Assembly: GCA_007570785.1 (NCBI GenBank)
Contig: ML660774.1
Span: forward strand, 6,539,404-6,603,403
Reading direction: 5' to 3'
Source of the DNA: Antilocapra americana
Taxonomy: Eukaryota; Chordata; Mammalia; Artiodactyla; Antilocapridae
Length of the DNA stretch: 64,000 bases
Made by a program: the position numbers and the translations under genes. Below, piece after piece: positions 10,201 through 22,269 of the stretch. The notes under the pieces are model-generated. The model made no database searches. It saw nothing but the letters and a program-made list of their open reading frames with translations, and was not told the origin of the DNA. Each line of letters begins with the position of its first letter. The first letter of the stretch is position 1.

Positions 10201-12030
10201 TAGGGCTTCGTATATGGAAACATGCTCACCTACCTTCATGAAATGATTTTCAAGGCACCGTACCTTTGTTAGTGAAGGAGTTAGAACTTTCTCTGTTAGG
10301 ACTTTGTGAACTGTGACCTCTTTATGCAAATGATGTGGATGACATTTAACTTTCTTCCCTCTCCTCTCACCTTGCCCCGGGGGTGGGGGGGGGGGGTAGC
10401 TCTTTCTTTATATTGCACATGGCACGCCACTAAGTTTAGGGACATTTCACTGATAAAGACTGGAAAGCAATTTTTTTTCCACTATAAAGGTGCTGCGGCT
10501 CACGTCCGTGAAAGGTATCCATGAAAGGTATCCTTTATGAACTTGACACCCCAAAGTCATGATACTTTTCGATGGATGCTTGTCATTTGAAAGAAAAATA
10601 AGGCAGAGAGTTTTAAAGGATTTGAAAAGGAAGCCCCAAACTGACACCTTAAGAAAATGTAAGTCAGTTTGGTCTGCTGATCTCACGAATGTGAATCAGT
10701 GGGGAGGAATGGCCAGGACACCACCTTGATGAGTTTATTCGTTTTCATTTTTTAGAAACTAATTCTGGGGCACAGTGGAGGGTGTGTCCCAGTTCGTTAT
10801 GTCCTGTTATTTTGAGAGACATGAGAGTTTTCTGGGAGTGGAGGATGGGCACCCAGGGTTCTAATTTGGGCCTGCCCCAAACCAGCTGGGTCCCTGATGG
10901 GTAATGTGACCTCTCCGGTCTCTAATGGGCCCACGTTCCATCACAGGATTGGGCTCTGTGGAGGCTCTGTATTGAGCAAGGCCGGGATTTCTGAGCACTT
11001 ACACAGAAATTGTTAGAAATCACCTTTGCCCTTTCTTCTTATTGGAGTCATGTGCTTCTGTACCTGGGAAGCGGTGCTCTTTTGACGCCGGAGCCTTATT
11101 TCCTGTCATCCCCAGATGTTCCATTACGTGACTATGTTAGGGCTTGTCCTGGTGACCAGACCTACAGGGATAGGGGGGCTGAGGGACGAAGCCCTGGCAG
11201 GTTCTGATCATTTGTGAGTTTTCATAAACGGCATCCTGTTGCCTCCTATTCCCTCTTTGCAGAGATCCATTTCCAGCCTCGCTGCTCCAACTGTGTTTTA
11301 ATTTGAAACTACCTGTGTTGACTCCTTGCATCAGGCCTGTGGAAGTGAGGGATATTACACTTGGCGGTGAATGACTGTATTCTTTATTTCCCGGGAGAAC
11401 GTGAATGTGGTTGCAAAAGGTCACCTCTCTTGGTATTTCAATATCTTTTACACTCTTGTGAACGTTTTTATTTGCAGAAAGGGATATGAGTATATCATAT
11501 AAAAACCTTAGCATTTTTATACTTCCAGAGCAATTGTGGCTTAAATTCTCTATACCCCAGAGAGTTAGTTGCAGTTCAGACACTGGTTTGTTCTTTGGTA
11601 CAAGACTGCTTATGCTGAGTGCAGATAGAACCAAGGAGCAAATTCTGGTTGGACCCTTGCCGGTGGGAAGGCGTGCCGACTTTCGCAGCTAGGACAGGTT
11701 TTGTAGATCAGCCATAGAAACTGCATGAGGCCTGATCTGTCAGGTTTAGCATAGAGATTCTTGTAGTTCATAAGAATATAGACTATAGACTCTATAATGT
11801 AGCCCTCACCAGTTACACGAGAGAGAAGTGACATGGGTAATTTTTTTTAAGTAGATAGTAAACTTTTCCTTAAGTAGTTAATCTCCAGACTATTTTCATT
11901 TGACATCGGAATGCACAACCAGCTGGCCAGAACATCCCATTGATTTCTGCCACCTAAATAGTTCTAAAATCTGCCCCTCCCCCTTCATCTCAGTGGTTTG
12001 AATCTTCTGTTCTATTAGGATGTCTTCTAA
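7291..12030. other. Repeat-poor 5' block of intron 1
   Basis: Nearly 4.7 kb with no SINE, BovB or LTR that I recognise, against roughly one SINE per 2-3 kb elsewhere. It contains an exact octamer, atgcaaat, at 10324-10331, a G-run at 10379-10396, and a small tandem copy of tgaaaggtatcca near 10508-10535. The frames of 60-165 codons here look like chance. Depletion of insertions next to a promoter is common where regulatory sequence is under constraint; that reading is inference. Confidence 0.5.
10379..10396. repeat. Poly-G tract
   Basis: ggggg t followed by twelve or more G. It has G-quadruplex potential and is also a spot prone to sequencing error. Confidence 0.8.
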
Positions 12031-12034
12031 ACCG

Positions 12035-12600
12035 ACCATGTCCAATTCATGCTCCATGTGTCCCCAGAGGGACTTTATTTTTTATTTTTTTAATCCCTCT
12101 TGAAGCACAACTGATCATATTACTTTCCAACTCTTTTTGATATTTCTCATGCCTATGAATGAAGTCTGAGACCAGGGCTCAAAATGGCAGGACCTCCCCT
12201 ACTTTTCCTTCCTTTCCTTCCCCCACCACCCTGTGTTTCAGGTTCTGGAATCTCTCTACCTTTGGCAACATTGTGTTGCTGTTTGTGTGCCTTTTGCCAT
12301 TTATGTCACTCTGCTGAGAACATGCTCTCTATCTTTAAAGGTCTGATGTTTAGCTAATGTACAAAGCTAAGGCTATTTAGCCTTCCAGAACAAGCTCCTG
12401 TACCCCCTCTCTTTCTACAGCACATCACTCACATGACATTTGTTTTATGTTATGTTACAGCAACGTGGTTGCGTTGTATTGTACCTCGGGTTTACTAGCC
12501 AGTGAATTCCTCAGTCTTGGTATTACGTGTTTGTACCAGCCATAGAGCTTGGCATGTATCAGGGACTCTGGAATTGCTTATTGGACAAATGAATAAAACA
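12035..12600 (+). mobile_element. LINE-2 remnant
   Basis: Diverged L2 3' pattern: tttccaactctttttgatat, tgaatgaagtctgagacc, agaacatgctctctatct, and a terminal gagcttggcatgtatcagg...ggacaaatgaataaaa. Degraded and non-coding. Confidence 0.65.
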
Positions 12601-12759
12601 TGGCTTCTCTTTACAAAGTTTGTCTGTTGACTCCTAATGTGAGTCATCCTTTTGTACTCACGAAGATTCTACTCTCCAAGGGCCTCCTGTTGTGGTTGGT
12701 AGGACCAGCTCTCTGTGAGTCAACTATTCGAAAGTAGTAAATACTGGAACACAATCCAG

Positions 12760-13270
12760 AGTTAAGTGGGATGGCTGATATTGTTGGTGTAAGTGGAACA
12801 GGAGTTCAGAGAAGAGATGCCAATACAAAACAGTGCCCGGAGGGAGGACTTCCTTGCTTGCTGAAGGACTGGGTAAGATTTGAGGAGACAGAGGAGGAGG
12901 AGGAGGACTGGGGGAGTGTTATAGAAGCAGTATGAACCAAGGCACGCAGCTGGCAAGGAACACATCGACGTGACATTTGCCATACTGTGGCTGTGGGATG
13001 TAACTAGAAATGACGTGTAGTTACATCATCAGTTAGCTGACTGATCCTCGATCAGGTAGGATCTTGAAATGTGGGTGAGATTTAGAATTTATGGGGCAGA
13101 AATGAGATTTGTGAGTTTGGGAGAGAAACAGTGAAAGAAGCATCTTGGGAAGAGGTGTCTGGCCGTGGCTGGCAGGGTAGATGGAAGAGGTGAGAGTTGG
13201 GAGGCTAGGAGGCCAGCTGGAAGGTGGTGGAGGGGACAGAGTGATCAAGCAGTAGTATGTTGGAGGACCA
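12760..13270 (+). repeat. Ancient interspersed repeat, family not assigned
   Basis: Purine-rich sequence (ggaggacttccttgcttg, ggaggctaggaggccag). It matches in style and order the segments at 22380-22970, 27190-27925 and 58700-59060. I regard these as copies of one old mammalian repeat family that I cannot name with certainty. An (agg)n run occurs at about 12890-12908. Confidence 0.45.
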
Positions 13271-14718
13271 CCCCAGGGCAGGGTTTCCCAGCACTGCTAG
13301 GCATTAGCACGCCACCCTTGAGAACTTGTAAGCCATGTCCACATACCATCTGTGCTTTTATTTATCTAATAGTTCTTTTGAACTCTACCCACTTTTATAT
13401 TTAAATGGATGAAAAAAGAAGCATTTTTAACTTCACATGAAATGATGGGTTTCATTTGACAGTTATTTTCCTGACCCCCTTTACAATTAATTATTATATC
13501 TCTATCTCAGTAAAAAAAAACGATCCAACCAGATACCACCTGAGATGTGGTGATACCACCACTCATGGACCCGAGTGGTACTCACGCCTCACGGTGAGAA
13601 CACGTATCAGCCAAAAAAAAGGACAGATAAGCGTGAAGGGCAAAGGGAACACCTGTGAAAAGACAGGACCTGGCTGTTCCTTTGTAAGTGACTGGATTGA
13701 AGAGGAGGGAGGAAATCTAAGGTGAATCAGAGATTTTTGTTGGAAGACTGTAGCACATGACCAGGAGGCTGGGGGGAAATGGAGCAGATGCCGAGACCCA
13801 TGTTGGACTTAAAGTGCTGGTTGTCTAAGCTTATGGGGTAGTTTGGGGGTCACCCACTTAGCAGTGTTGGTGAGAACATGGAGATACCTTCGCCGTTGTA
13901 CTTCCCATTCTGCTGCTTCGAGGGGAACAGATGACTTGCTTATTTTTATTTCCAGCAGATGGAAGGTCAGTTGGACTCCGTTAACGGTGGATCCTACTTG
14001 GGTTCCTGAAAACCTGGGGACACGAGGTTAGGATTTAGAGATCATCTGCTCTCTTTTCCTAAAAGTAAAGTGCTTTTTAATGCTTGCATTTGTTTGATTA
14101 GTGTTTGCACTTACTCAGAAGCCCTTGTGTTGTTGATACAAGGGATATGCTTTCCGTATCTCTAGTTCAGGTTTGAAAAGAGTTTGGAGCTCTGCAGGCA
14201 GCAGCACAAAAGACTAGACCAGCTATGTAAATAATGTATATTTCAAACATCTGTCATATAACAGTTCAGTTAGAAATTTATGGCTTAGGTAACTCATATA
14301 CACAGTTAAAAATCTCCATTTATCTTCCTACCTAAATCCGTGATGGCCCCTCCAGGCCAGGTTTTCTCTTTTTGAAGATAAAAGTATTTGGTAGGTGCCT
14401 GTGGGCATTAGAGGCAGCAGGACTTAGGCCGGCCCTCTCCTTCTGATGGCCGTAGTTTCAGAGAGAGGAACTGTCTGTCTTGGTAATTAACACCCCCACC
14501 TCAGCCCTACTGCAGATTCCTGTCGAAGCCAATTCTGCTCTGAGAGCTCATAGGCCATTTATTGCCTTCGGCACATCCAACTTTTGCTTTGAAATCATTT
14601 ATTTCATTATTAGATGAAATGAAGGCCCCTATAATGATTGAGGTACCATGGATAACTGTCATTTTTTGGCTGCCCAGCAGGTGAACTCCGTTCCCCCGTC
14701 TGTGTTATTTCCCCACTG
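13271..14718. other. Intron, nothing firm recognised
   Basis: Mixed single-copy sequence, possibly with a further fragment of the preceding ancient repeat around 13680-13740. The frame at 13456-13725 has no recognised similarity. Confidence 0.35.
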
Positions 14719-15153
14719 TCGTGAGTTGAATGTGTCCTCCCCAAAAGGTAACATTCAAGTCCTAAACCCTGGTAACCCTGAATATGACCCTATTTGGAAA
14801 TAAGGTCTTTGCAGATGGAATTACGTTAAGATGAGGTCATACTAGAGTTGGAAGGGTCCTGCATCCAGTATGGCTGATGCCCTTATAAAAAGAACAAAGG
14901 GACACGGACATAGAGGAGACGTCCATGTGAAGGCGAGAGATTAGAGCGATGGGTCTGCAAGCCGAGGCAGTATGGGGATCACCTGCAACCTCCAGAAGCC
15001 GGTAGAAAGGCCTGGAAGGGCTTCTCCTCTTGAACCGCCAGATGGAAACAATCCTTCAGCTCTTGGCTTCCAGAGCTGTCAGAGAATAAACTTCTCTTTG
15101 TTTTAAGCCACCCAGTTTGTGGCACTTTCTGTCAGCAGTCCTAGGAAACCAGT
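14719..15153 (+). mobile_element. MaLR-type solo LTR (MLT1-like)
   Basis: Shows the pattern of an ERVL-MaLR LTR: gagttgaatgtgtcctcccc, tatttggaaataaggtcttt, gatgaggtcatactag, cttataaaaagaac, and the terminal gccacccagtttgtggcact...ctaggaaaccagtaca. Old, non-coding solo LTR, with no internal viral genes. The subfamily is uncertain. Confidence 0.65.
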
Positions 15154-15555
15154 ACACTCCCCCCGTGGACCTTGGGACCCCATGGACCCCATGAAGCTCA
15201 CTAACTACTCTGTGGGAGACGCTGAACTTGACCATGGCCCTGCTGTCCTGGCCCACCTGCCTTGCAGTCATGGTTTCACCAAGTGTTCAGTCCTCTCCAG
15301 ACTCTGCATCTGGTGCTTGCAGGGCAGTGAGGTATGGTCCCTGGGTGGTGGTGGTATGGCAGCAAGATGGAATTCTGCAGGCAGCATCCCGTGTGTGGCT
15401 GTGTAGGCAGTACCCGCTGCAGAGTGGTTTTGTGCTTGGCGTGGCTGCCGTGGTATCCTCCCCGAAGTGGCTCTGAGTTCCAAGCCTGGGTCTCCAGGCC
15501 TCCCCACGATCTTGAGTTTCTTGGTACTTTTCAGTAAATTCCTTTTCAGAGAGGC
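15154..15555. other. Intron, nothing recognised
   Basis: GC-richer than its surroundings, with several overlapping short frames on both strands (15056-15819). None has a recognised product, and I take them as chance. Confidence 0.35.
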
Positions 15556-15765
15556 CGTGTAGCAGAGTGATTTAGAGCAGACATGTAGCTCAGATGGCTT
15601 CATAATCCAGCTTTTCCAGTACTGAGCGGCCAAACTTGGACAAATTACCCCTTTTTGCAGGGCCTCGGTTGCCTTACCTGTAAAATGGGAATAATAATGG
15701 TATGTATGTATCCATGCGGTTTGAGGTGAATTATGTGAATAATATGTGTAAAGTATTGCTTTGGT
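15556..15765 (+). mobile_element. MIR SINE
   Basis: Core pattern: gcagagtgatttagagcaga, gccttacctgtaaaatggga, ataataatggtatgtatg, gtgtaaagtattgc. Confidence 0.75.
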
Positions 15766-15924
15766 TCCTGTTGTGTAGAAATGGAAGAACCCCAAAGGCA
15801 GCAAATAGAATCTCAACAAGGCCTCACAACTATCACTTCAAAGCATGCTGTCAAGTGTAAATTGCATATAAGCTACATAAGAAAAATGTACAGTTAAGTT
15901 TTGCTGTGCAACCAGGTTGCCTTC

Positions 15925-16235
15925 ATTTTGTAAAGACTTCAGGGCCCTTGTTATCCCCTCTTCATTAACACCCAATATCCCCTCTGCCTTGCATTCAGCT
16001 GCTTGGTGTTCCACACTCTGCTCCTCTTTGGCTGATGGACTGCTGATTGAGGCGTTTCTTCTCCGCGCTCCCTTAGCATCCTTGTGCGCCTCTGACGTCA
16101 TTTACATACCTGTCGTCATCTGCTTGTCTGACCCTCCCTCTAGACTGTACACTCTTTGTGAACTTGGCTCTAGTCTCACTTGGTTTTGTTCCAGCAGTTG
16201 CTGGGTAGGTAGTAGGCATACAGTAGGAGTTGAAA
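15925..16235 (+). mobile_element. L2 (or MIR-tail-like) remnant
   Basis: Diverged L2 3' features: cttgcattcagctgcttggt, tagactgtacactctttgtg, gggtaggtagtaggcatacagtagg. The assignment is moderate. Confidence 0.5.
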
Positions 16236-16869
16236 TGTACATCTATGGGGACTCATTGTCTCGCTTACATTCCTGACAGTTTCAGTGAAATCTCTGACCT
16301 CTGTATTCCCCTTCTGTAACAGCAGTCGCAGTTAGTCTTCTGAGGATTGATGATAAGAGACCCCCAGGGTCCTTGTACCCTATCAGTAATCCTGACCCAT
16401 TCACACACACACTAGGCCAAAGGAGTAAACTAGTAAACTTTAAACATTCCAGCATGAACCTTTGATGAAATTATAAAACAATATAGCTTTTTGGAATCCA
16501 CCAAATTTCTAAGATAAAACATCCCTTTAGATGCTGGAGCCTATAATTATAATGGGGCTTCCTGTGAGCTTAGTGAACTCACTTGAATTTTCATTTTGAC
16601 TGGTTTTAAAGTAATTGAAGGGAGTATTTGGACCTTATGTCTTTTCCTCCTACACTTGCTGACTGGTTATTTATAATGAGGATAGTGGACTGCTGTTGAG
16701 AAAGATTTTTTTTTTTTAAAGATGATTAAAAAGTCTGCTTAGGCAAGGATCTGGACATGCCCAGAAGAGCTGAACATGAAGATGGTCGTAGTGTCAGGTG
16801 GATTTTTCCGTAATTGAAATAGTGGCTTCTTGTGTTTATAAAGTGCCTTTATGTAGTGGCAGGCTTTTG
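16236..16869. other. Intron, nothing recognised
   Basis: AT-rich single-copy-looking sequence with a T-run near 16715. No supported feature. Confidence 0.35.
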
Positions 16870-16880
16870 GATTTGGGGCT

Positions 16881-17007
16881 TTAATTTTACTCTTTGGCCA
16901 TGCTGCATGGCAGGTGGTATCATAGTTTCTGGACCAGGGATTGAACTTGCACCCGGTAGCATTGGAAGTGAGGAGTCTGAATCACTAGCCCACCAGGGAA
17001 GTCGCTT
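16881..17007 (-). mobile_element. CHR-type SINE, reverse orientation
   Basis: Plus strand reads ctttggccatgctgcatggc...ccagggattgaacttgcacc...gcccaccagggaagtcgc. It is flanked by gatttggggct (16870-16880) and gatttagggct (17008-17018), a target-site duplication with one mismatch. Confidence 0.87.
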
Positions 17008-17018
17008 GATTTAGGGCT

Positions 17019-17225
17019 CTGAAGTGAGACAGGATGTTGATGTCCTGGCACCCACTTGCTACCTGTATAATCTTGACAATGTATCTTCTGCTTCTCATTT
17101 ATAAAATGAGGATAAAGTAGTATCTAATGTGTAGTTGCCATGTGGCGTAGATGAGCAAGTGCATGCAAAATGTTAATAATTAGCATCATGCCTGACACAT
17201 AGTAAGAACTTAGTACGTTTTTTGC
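17019..17225 (+). mobile_element. MIR SINE
   Basis: cacttgctacctgtataatc, tcatttataaaatgaggata, tcatgcctgacacatagtaagaac. Confidence 0.75.
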
Positions 17226-17608
17226 TGCTGTATTATTTCTTTGGGTACAGAACTCTAAAAGAGTGACTTGTTCCTAAATATTTTATACTTGAGCATGTAG
17301 AAGAAGGGAGATGACAGATAACTTGTCCAGGGTTGATTGGAGTTAAAAACAGCTTTCAATCTGATTCTTGTACTTTGGTCCTCACTTAATCACAAATCAG
17401 ATATTCCGTTACTTCCTGACTTGGGTATTTGATCTTCTAAAAGGTTCACAAAATTGTTCATTCACCTAAGTGGGCTCACTTGTCCCTGAGTTTCCATCTT
17501 AGGCAACATGGTAGAGAATCATTGTGTTTTCAACATTCCCGTGAGATAGAAATCTAAGAGAACTTGACTCCACCTGAAATCAGGGAAATGCTGTGCTGCC
17601 TAACGTCT

Positions 17609-17825
17609 GTGTGTGTTAAGTTGCTTCAGTCGTGTCCGACTCTTTGTGACCCTGTGGAGTTGGCCACCAGGCTCATCTGTCCATGAAGTTCTCCAGGTAG
17701 GAGTCCTGGAATGGGTTGCCGTGCCCGCCTGCAGGGGATCTTTCCCACCCAGGGATCGAACCCACACCTTTTATGTCTTCTGCCTTGACAGGCAGATTCC
17801 TTACCACTGCGCCGTCTGGGAAGCC
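17609..17825 (-). mobile_element. Bov-tA SINE, reverse orientation
   Basis: Plus strand starts gtgtgtgttaagttgcttca and ends accactgcgccgtctgggaa, the reverse complement of Bov-tA. Confidence 0.93.
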
Positions 17826-18942
17826 GATGTTCCTCTCTTGGTGCCTCTTAAATAGTCAAGATGGTGCCCTGGAATCTCAGGTCAGCGTGTCCCCTTGGGT
17901 TGCAGAAAAGGGGTGCTACCCTTTGGGATCTGCTTTTCACTTGTGTTAATATTTCAGCAGCTTTCCTTGGAGCAGATGGTTTGGCAGCAGGACTTGGGGC
18001 TCTGGGATGACAGACTGAGCCGGGGGAGAGGAGAGGGTTTTCCCTCCTCCGCAGCTTTCGGAGCTGCCGCCACCTCCGCCTCATCTCACTGTCGAGGCAG
18101 ACACGCGGAGCATGGCCGGCTAGGATTTGGGAACTCAGAGCTTCCTGTTTTTTAACACATCACCCCTCCCCAGGTCTGCCTTCTTTCAACGTCCAGGGGG
18201 AATTAGCTGCAGGAGAACCTCAAGTATATATGAAGTAGCTTGCCTTATACGGCTGTGGCCGACTCATTGAACTTCAAAAGCCTTCTCTAATTATAGCTCC
18301 ACAGTATGACAAAAGCTTTGGCTTTTGTGGGCGAAAGCATGGTTTTTGGAGACGGCAGATCTTGTTTTCCCATATGCTGTACCCTGCTTGGTGTGGGTGG
18401 TTTCAACATGTGGAGAGTTTCAAAGAACATTTGTTCGGGATGCCAAAGGCATAATGAGTGATGATGTACCATCCTGAGCTGAAGGGCCAGAAAGGAAGGC
18501 TTCCATTGTCAAGAGCAGCCAGAGGTGGGAAAGTGCATTCTCCCCAGTGGAGCCGTGCAGAGCATCACTGGGCTGGGTTTGATGCTGAGGGCCTCATGAC
18601 GTGTTGTGTAGACAGGCCCCGGAAGGTTTCTGTTCAGCCTGGCAGTGGGAAGCCAGAGGTCAAAGGTCCCAGGCCACGAGCCCAGGGTTTCCTCTGTTGG
18701 TCTGAGAACAGGCTTCCTATCAAGATAAGAGTTCCCGGGGCCTCCTAAAATATAGACATGAAGAGGGGGCCTGTTAACCCTCAATTTCTCCCTCCACCCA
18801 AGGAAGGGAAACAATGTTTATTGAGTGCGTACTTGGTACCAGCCAATGCATAAGAATGACCGCATTGTGTCTCAGAACAGTCCTGGGAGACAGTCACCAA
18901 TGAACATTTGAAGCATCACAGGCCACGACACTGAGATTTTAT

Positions 18943-18943
<1 letters not shown>
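17826..18943. other. Intron with a small CpG-rich patch
   Basis: Single-copy-looking sequence with a CpG cluster at about 18020-18125 (ctttcggagctgccgccacc). No gene is supported. Around 18810-18930 there may be an old MIR-like fragment (tgtttattgagtgcgtac). Confidence 0.4.

Positions 18944-18974
<31 letters not shown>
18944..18974 (+). repeat. (CA)n microsatellite
   Basis: An uninterrupted CA run of about 15 units, likely length-polymorphic. Confidence 0.97.
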
Positions 18975-18976
<2 letters not shown>

Positions 18977-19013
18977 AAAATCTTGTGTGTACTTGACTAT
19001 TAGTCTACATGCT

Positions 19014-19215
19014 TCTTGTTGTTGTTCTGTTGCTCAGTTGTGTCCAACTCTTTGTGACCCCATGGGCTGTAGCCCACCAGCCTCCTCTGTCCATGGGATT
19101 CTCCGGGCAAGAATACTGGACGCTCCTCCAGTGGGTCTTCCTGACCCAGGGATCGGATCCACGTCTCCTGCCTTGGCAGGCGGATTCTTTACCACCATGC
19201 CATCTGGGAAGCCCA
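19014..19215 (-). mobile_element. Bov-tA SINE, reverse orientation, with TSD
   Basis: Reverse complement of Bov-tA (cagttgtgtccaactctttg...gccatctgggaagccca). It is flanked by a perfect 10-base duplication, tctacatgct, at 19004-19013 and 19216-19225. Confidence 0.95.
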
Positions 19216-19225
19216 TCTACATGCT

Positions 19226-20157
19226 ACCTGTTGGTAAAATTAGCTTCTTAATTTTAAGTAAATGTAAAGTATTTTCTTTTACCACTCCAGTGGTACATCT
19301 TGTACTCGCTGTAAGGAGCCCGCTGGAGAGGCCTGGCTTGTACCGAGAGGAGAGATTTTAGAGTTTCCTGCTTACTCTAACAAATCTAACCTCAAGTATT
19401 TGTGTATGTTAGTGAAAAAAAGAATCCCAGCTCTGCCAGCTGATGTTCTGAGAGTTACCACGCTTTGACCAAAGAATAGGAAGAGTCTCCTAAAACCTGG
19501 CAGGGTGTCCGGGGGTGCATGGGAGGCTGTTGCTGGAATATTCCTGTGCTGCTGTTTCTTATGCTTCCTCCTCTTATCCCTCTAGAGGGGGCTTTTCATC
19601 CTTCTGCTGTGAGCTCTTCTCTGTCCTAACGGGCCCAGTGTCATCAGGAGCTGTCCATCAGTGTGGTGAACACCCCTGGTTTTTTTTGGAGGAGATGCAA
19701 TCCTTGGGATCGCACAGCTCTTGGGTCTTACTTGGTACGAAAGGCACCTGACAGCCACATTTGAAACCTCAGATGGAGAGAAGTTCCCCCACGGAGACAT
19801 AATTTCATTCATTTGTAAACCATTCTCTTCTGCTGACTCATTTTCTCTGTACTTTACTTTTTCTGTTAGAAAGAACTGGAGAAAGATGAGGTTTCATGCA
19901 GTCTAACTTTTGCCATCTGTTGTGGTAAGAGTTTACGCTGAGCAGTTATTCTGAGCATCCCAGTAAGGCCTGGATACAAATCATGGAATAATTTGACAGT
20001 ACCCTACCTGGTAATTTAAAATTATGCTATCAGGGGTCAAAAAAGGGGGGGTTCCATGGGTCTGAATGATGTAAGATAGCATGAAGTCCAAGGTAATCAA
20101 GACATTAATAAACTAGAAATTTTGGTGGATATGATTTTTAAGAAGTATTGGTATTTA
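19226..20157. other. Intron, nothing recognised
   Basis: No repeat or gene assigned. The short frames here lack any recognised similarity. Confidence 0.35.
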
Positions 20158-20343
20158 GGGGACTTCCCTGGCAGTCCAGTGGTTAAGACTTTGCCTTCCC
20201 AAGCAGGAGGTGAAGGTTCAGTCCCTGGTCAGGGAACTAAGATCCCACATATTTCATGGCCCCAAAAATGTAAAAAATGAAAACTATATTGTAACAAATT
20301 AGAGACTTTAAAAATGGTCTGCATAAAAAATAATTTAAAAAAA
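20158..20343 (+). mobile_element. CHR-type SINE
   Basis: Head gacttccctggcagtccagt, body gtccctggtcagggaactaa, tail attgtaacaaattagagact then A-rich. This is the CHR-2-like arrangement with its typical 3' tail. Confidence 0.9.
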
Positions 20344-20391
20344 GCATGGATGGTTAAAATTGAGTAAATGAACCATATCTTTAATGAGGAA

Positions 20392-20508
20392 GAGGGCATG
20401 ACAGTCCACTCCAGTATGCTTGCTTGGAGAATCTCCATGGAGAGAGAAGCCTGGCGGGCTATAGTCCATGGGGTCGAAAAGAGTCGGACACGACTGAGCG
20501 ACTAAGTA
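20392..20508 (+). mobile_element. BovA monomer (5'-truncated Bov-tA)
   Basis: Only the 3' half is present: cagtccactccagtatgctt...gtcggacacgactgagcgac. It lies just 3' of a CHR SINE. Confidence 0.88.
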
Positions 20509-21384
20509 CAGCAAGTCAGTTAGCCGATTTAGAACACATCAGATGTGCTTTTGTGGGGAAAAAACTGTCCTTGTGATTTCCCCATGGGAATCACTGAGGA
20601 AATCCTGTACAGTTTCTGCTAGTTTTTCAGTGGTCAAGGAGGAGGAGTTCAGTCACCCATGGCAACTGGATGTGAACAATACAAATGAGTAATCTCCATT
20701 TAGTACTTCTGCTGGTAGGAGGACGTGCAAGATTTAGCACCTGCATAATCCTTGGAGTATGTAATATTTAAAGCAATACAAATACAGGAGCAAACTCCTG
20801 TTCTTTAGACCATTGAAGAACAGCCTTGAAGTTTTATGATATACAGTTATTTTTTAAAAAAACAAAAATTGGTTTTAGACGCTATGTAGCAGTTTAAAAT
20901 TATATGTCTTTTTAACCACTGCCCACCCCCCACCTCCATGTTTTACGGCTGGTTAGTGAATGCTTAATTCTCTGTACTAGGTTTTAAAGTAGCAAATATG
21001 TATAACACAAAGTTGTCAGCTCTTAAATTAAAAAATATAATTTGTAGTTTCTCTGTATTTTTAACTTTAGGATCAAGGCAATGAAATAGATAAACACAGG
21101 ATGAAAATGATCGTTTCCTTGTATTCAGTTTCCTAAGATGAATTTTTTAATATTTGCATATCTATGGTTTTAATTTCTTGTTGCCAGGAAGGCAGTCTGG
21201 GAGAGATTTGACTAGTAAACCTGGTTCTTTAAAGAAAAGGGTTTTAACACTCTGCAGTAAGTTAAACGTCCAGAAATTACATTCATCTGAGCTAGAACTT
21301 TCACAGATTCACTGTGCTATGTGGCCCAGGTCAGGAAGATGCTGTTTCAGCTACAAGTATATTTGACTCTGTAGGCTCATTCTT
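20509..21384. other. AT-rich intron, nothing recognised
   Basis: Single-copy-looking sequence with A/T homopolymer stretches. No supported feature. Confidence 0.35.
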
Positions 21385-21622
21385 GGGGCTTCCCTGGTGT
21401 CTCAGATGGTAAATAATCTGCCTGCAGTGTAGGAGACACAGAAGATGTGGGTTTGATTCCTGGGTTGGGAAGATCCCCTGGAGGAGGAAATGGCAACCCA
21501 CTCCAGTATTCTTGCCTGAAGGATCCCATGGACAGAGGAGCCTGGTGGGTTACAGTCCATGGAAGTCGCAAAGAGTTGGACACAACTGAGGTACTAAATA
21601 CACACACAAAGACACACACAAA
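21385..21622 (+). mobile_element. Bov-tA SINE with CACA tail
   Basis: Full-length: ggggcttccctggtgtctca...gagttggacacaactgaggt, followed by a short CACACA-type tail. Confidence 0.94.
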
Positions 21623-22269
21623 ATAAAACAAAAGGGTTCCTATTTCTTGTGCTTTTCTTTGAATACTATGTTCTTATTTTTTCCCCCAGATGAGAGACAT
21701 ACTTCTCGATGGGTAATGTCAGTTTCTGATTATTCAAATGCTCTTCCTGTTCGTGGCCTGTGACAGGAGGTGGTGCTATGGGGTAAAAAGATAGGAGCCC
21801 TTCCCCTTGGGTTGCTTAAAACCTGGTTGAGAGCCCGGCATCTCCTTGGAGGTGAGCTGCAGAGAGCAAAATGCAGGACTTGTGAAAAGGCCCCAGTTCC
21901 CACCATGAGCTGATGTGTGGGCAGCAGTAGGTTTGGTGCGCTTGTGGATACCGGCCCTGAGTGGTTACTGTCCTTGCATTCTGGATGTCCTCACCTGAAC
22001 ACAGCCCAGACAGGAACATTCTGGGCAGACTGAAGCCCTGGGACACCGTCTGTGCACCAGCCTTGAGCTGGTTCCTTCTGCAGAATCATCCAGGGAGCTT
22101 GCTAAGCAGATATGCATCTTGGCCTCATTCCTCCAGTATTCAGATTTGTAGTTTTGGGATGAGGGCCAGGGTTCTGTGTTTTTAGAAACTCCCTAGGCGA
22201 TTCTGATGGACAGTTGGTTTTGGGGCCACTGATTTTGTGTTCCTCCCTCAGGACAATGAGCCTCTCCGC

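Noticed and set aside
11137..11634. 165-codon minus-strand frame
   Set aside because: No recognised similarity or domain, and it lies in intron with nothing around it to suggest a gene; expected by chance in 64 kb.
15268..15819. 183-codon minus-strand frame
   Set aside because: It runs across a MIR and non-repeat sequence without any domain; chance frame.
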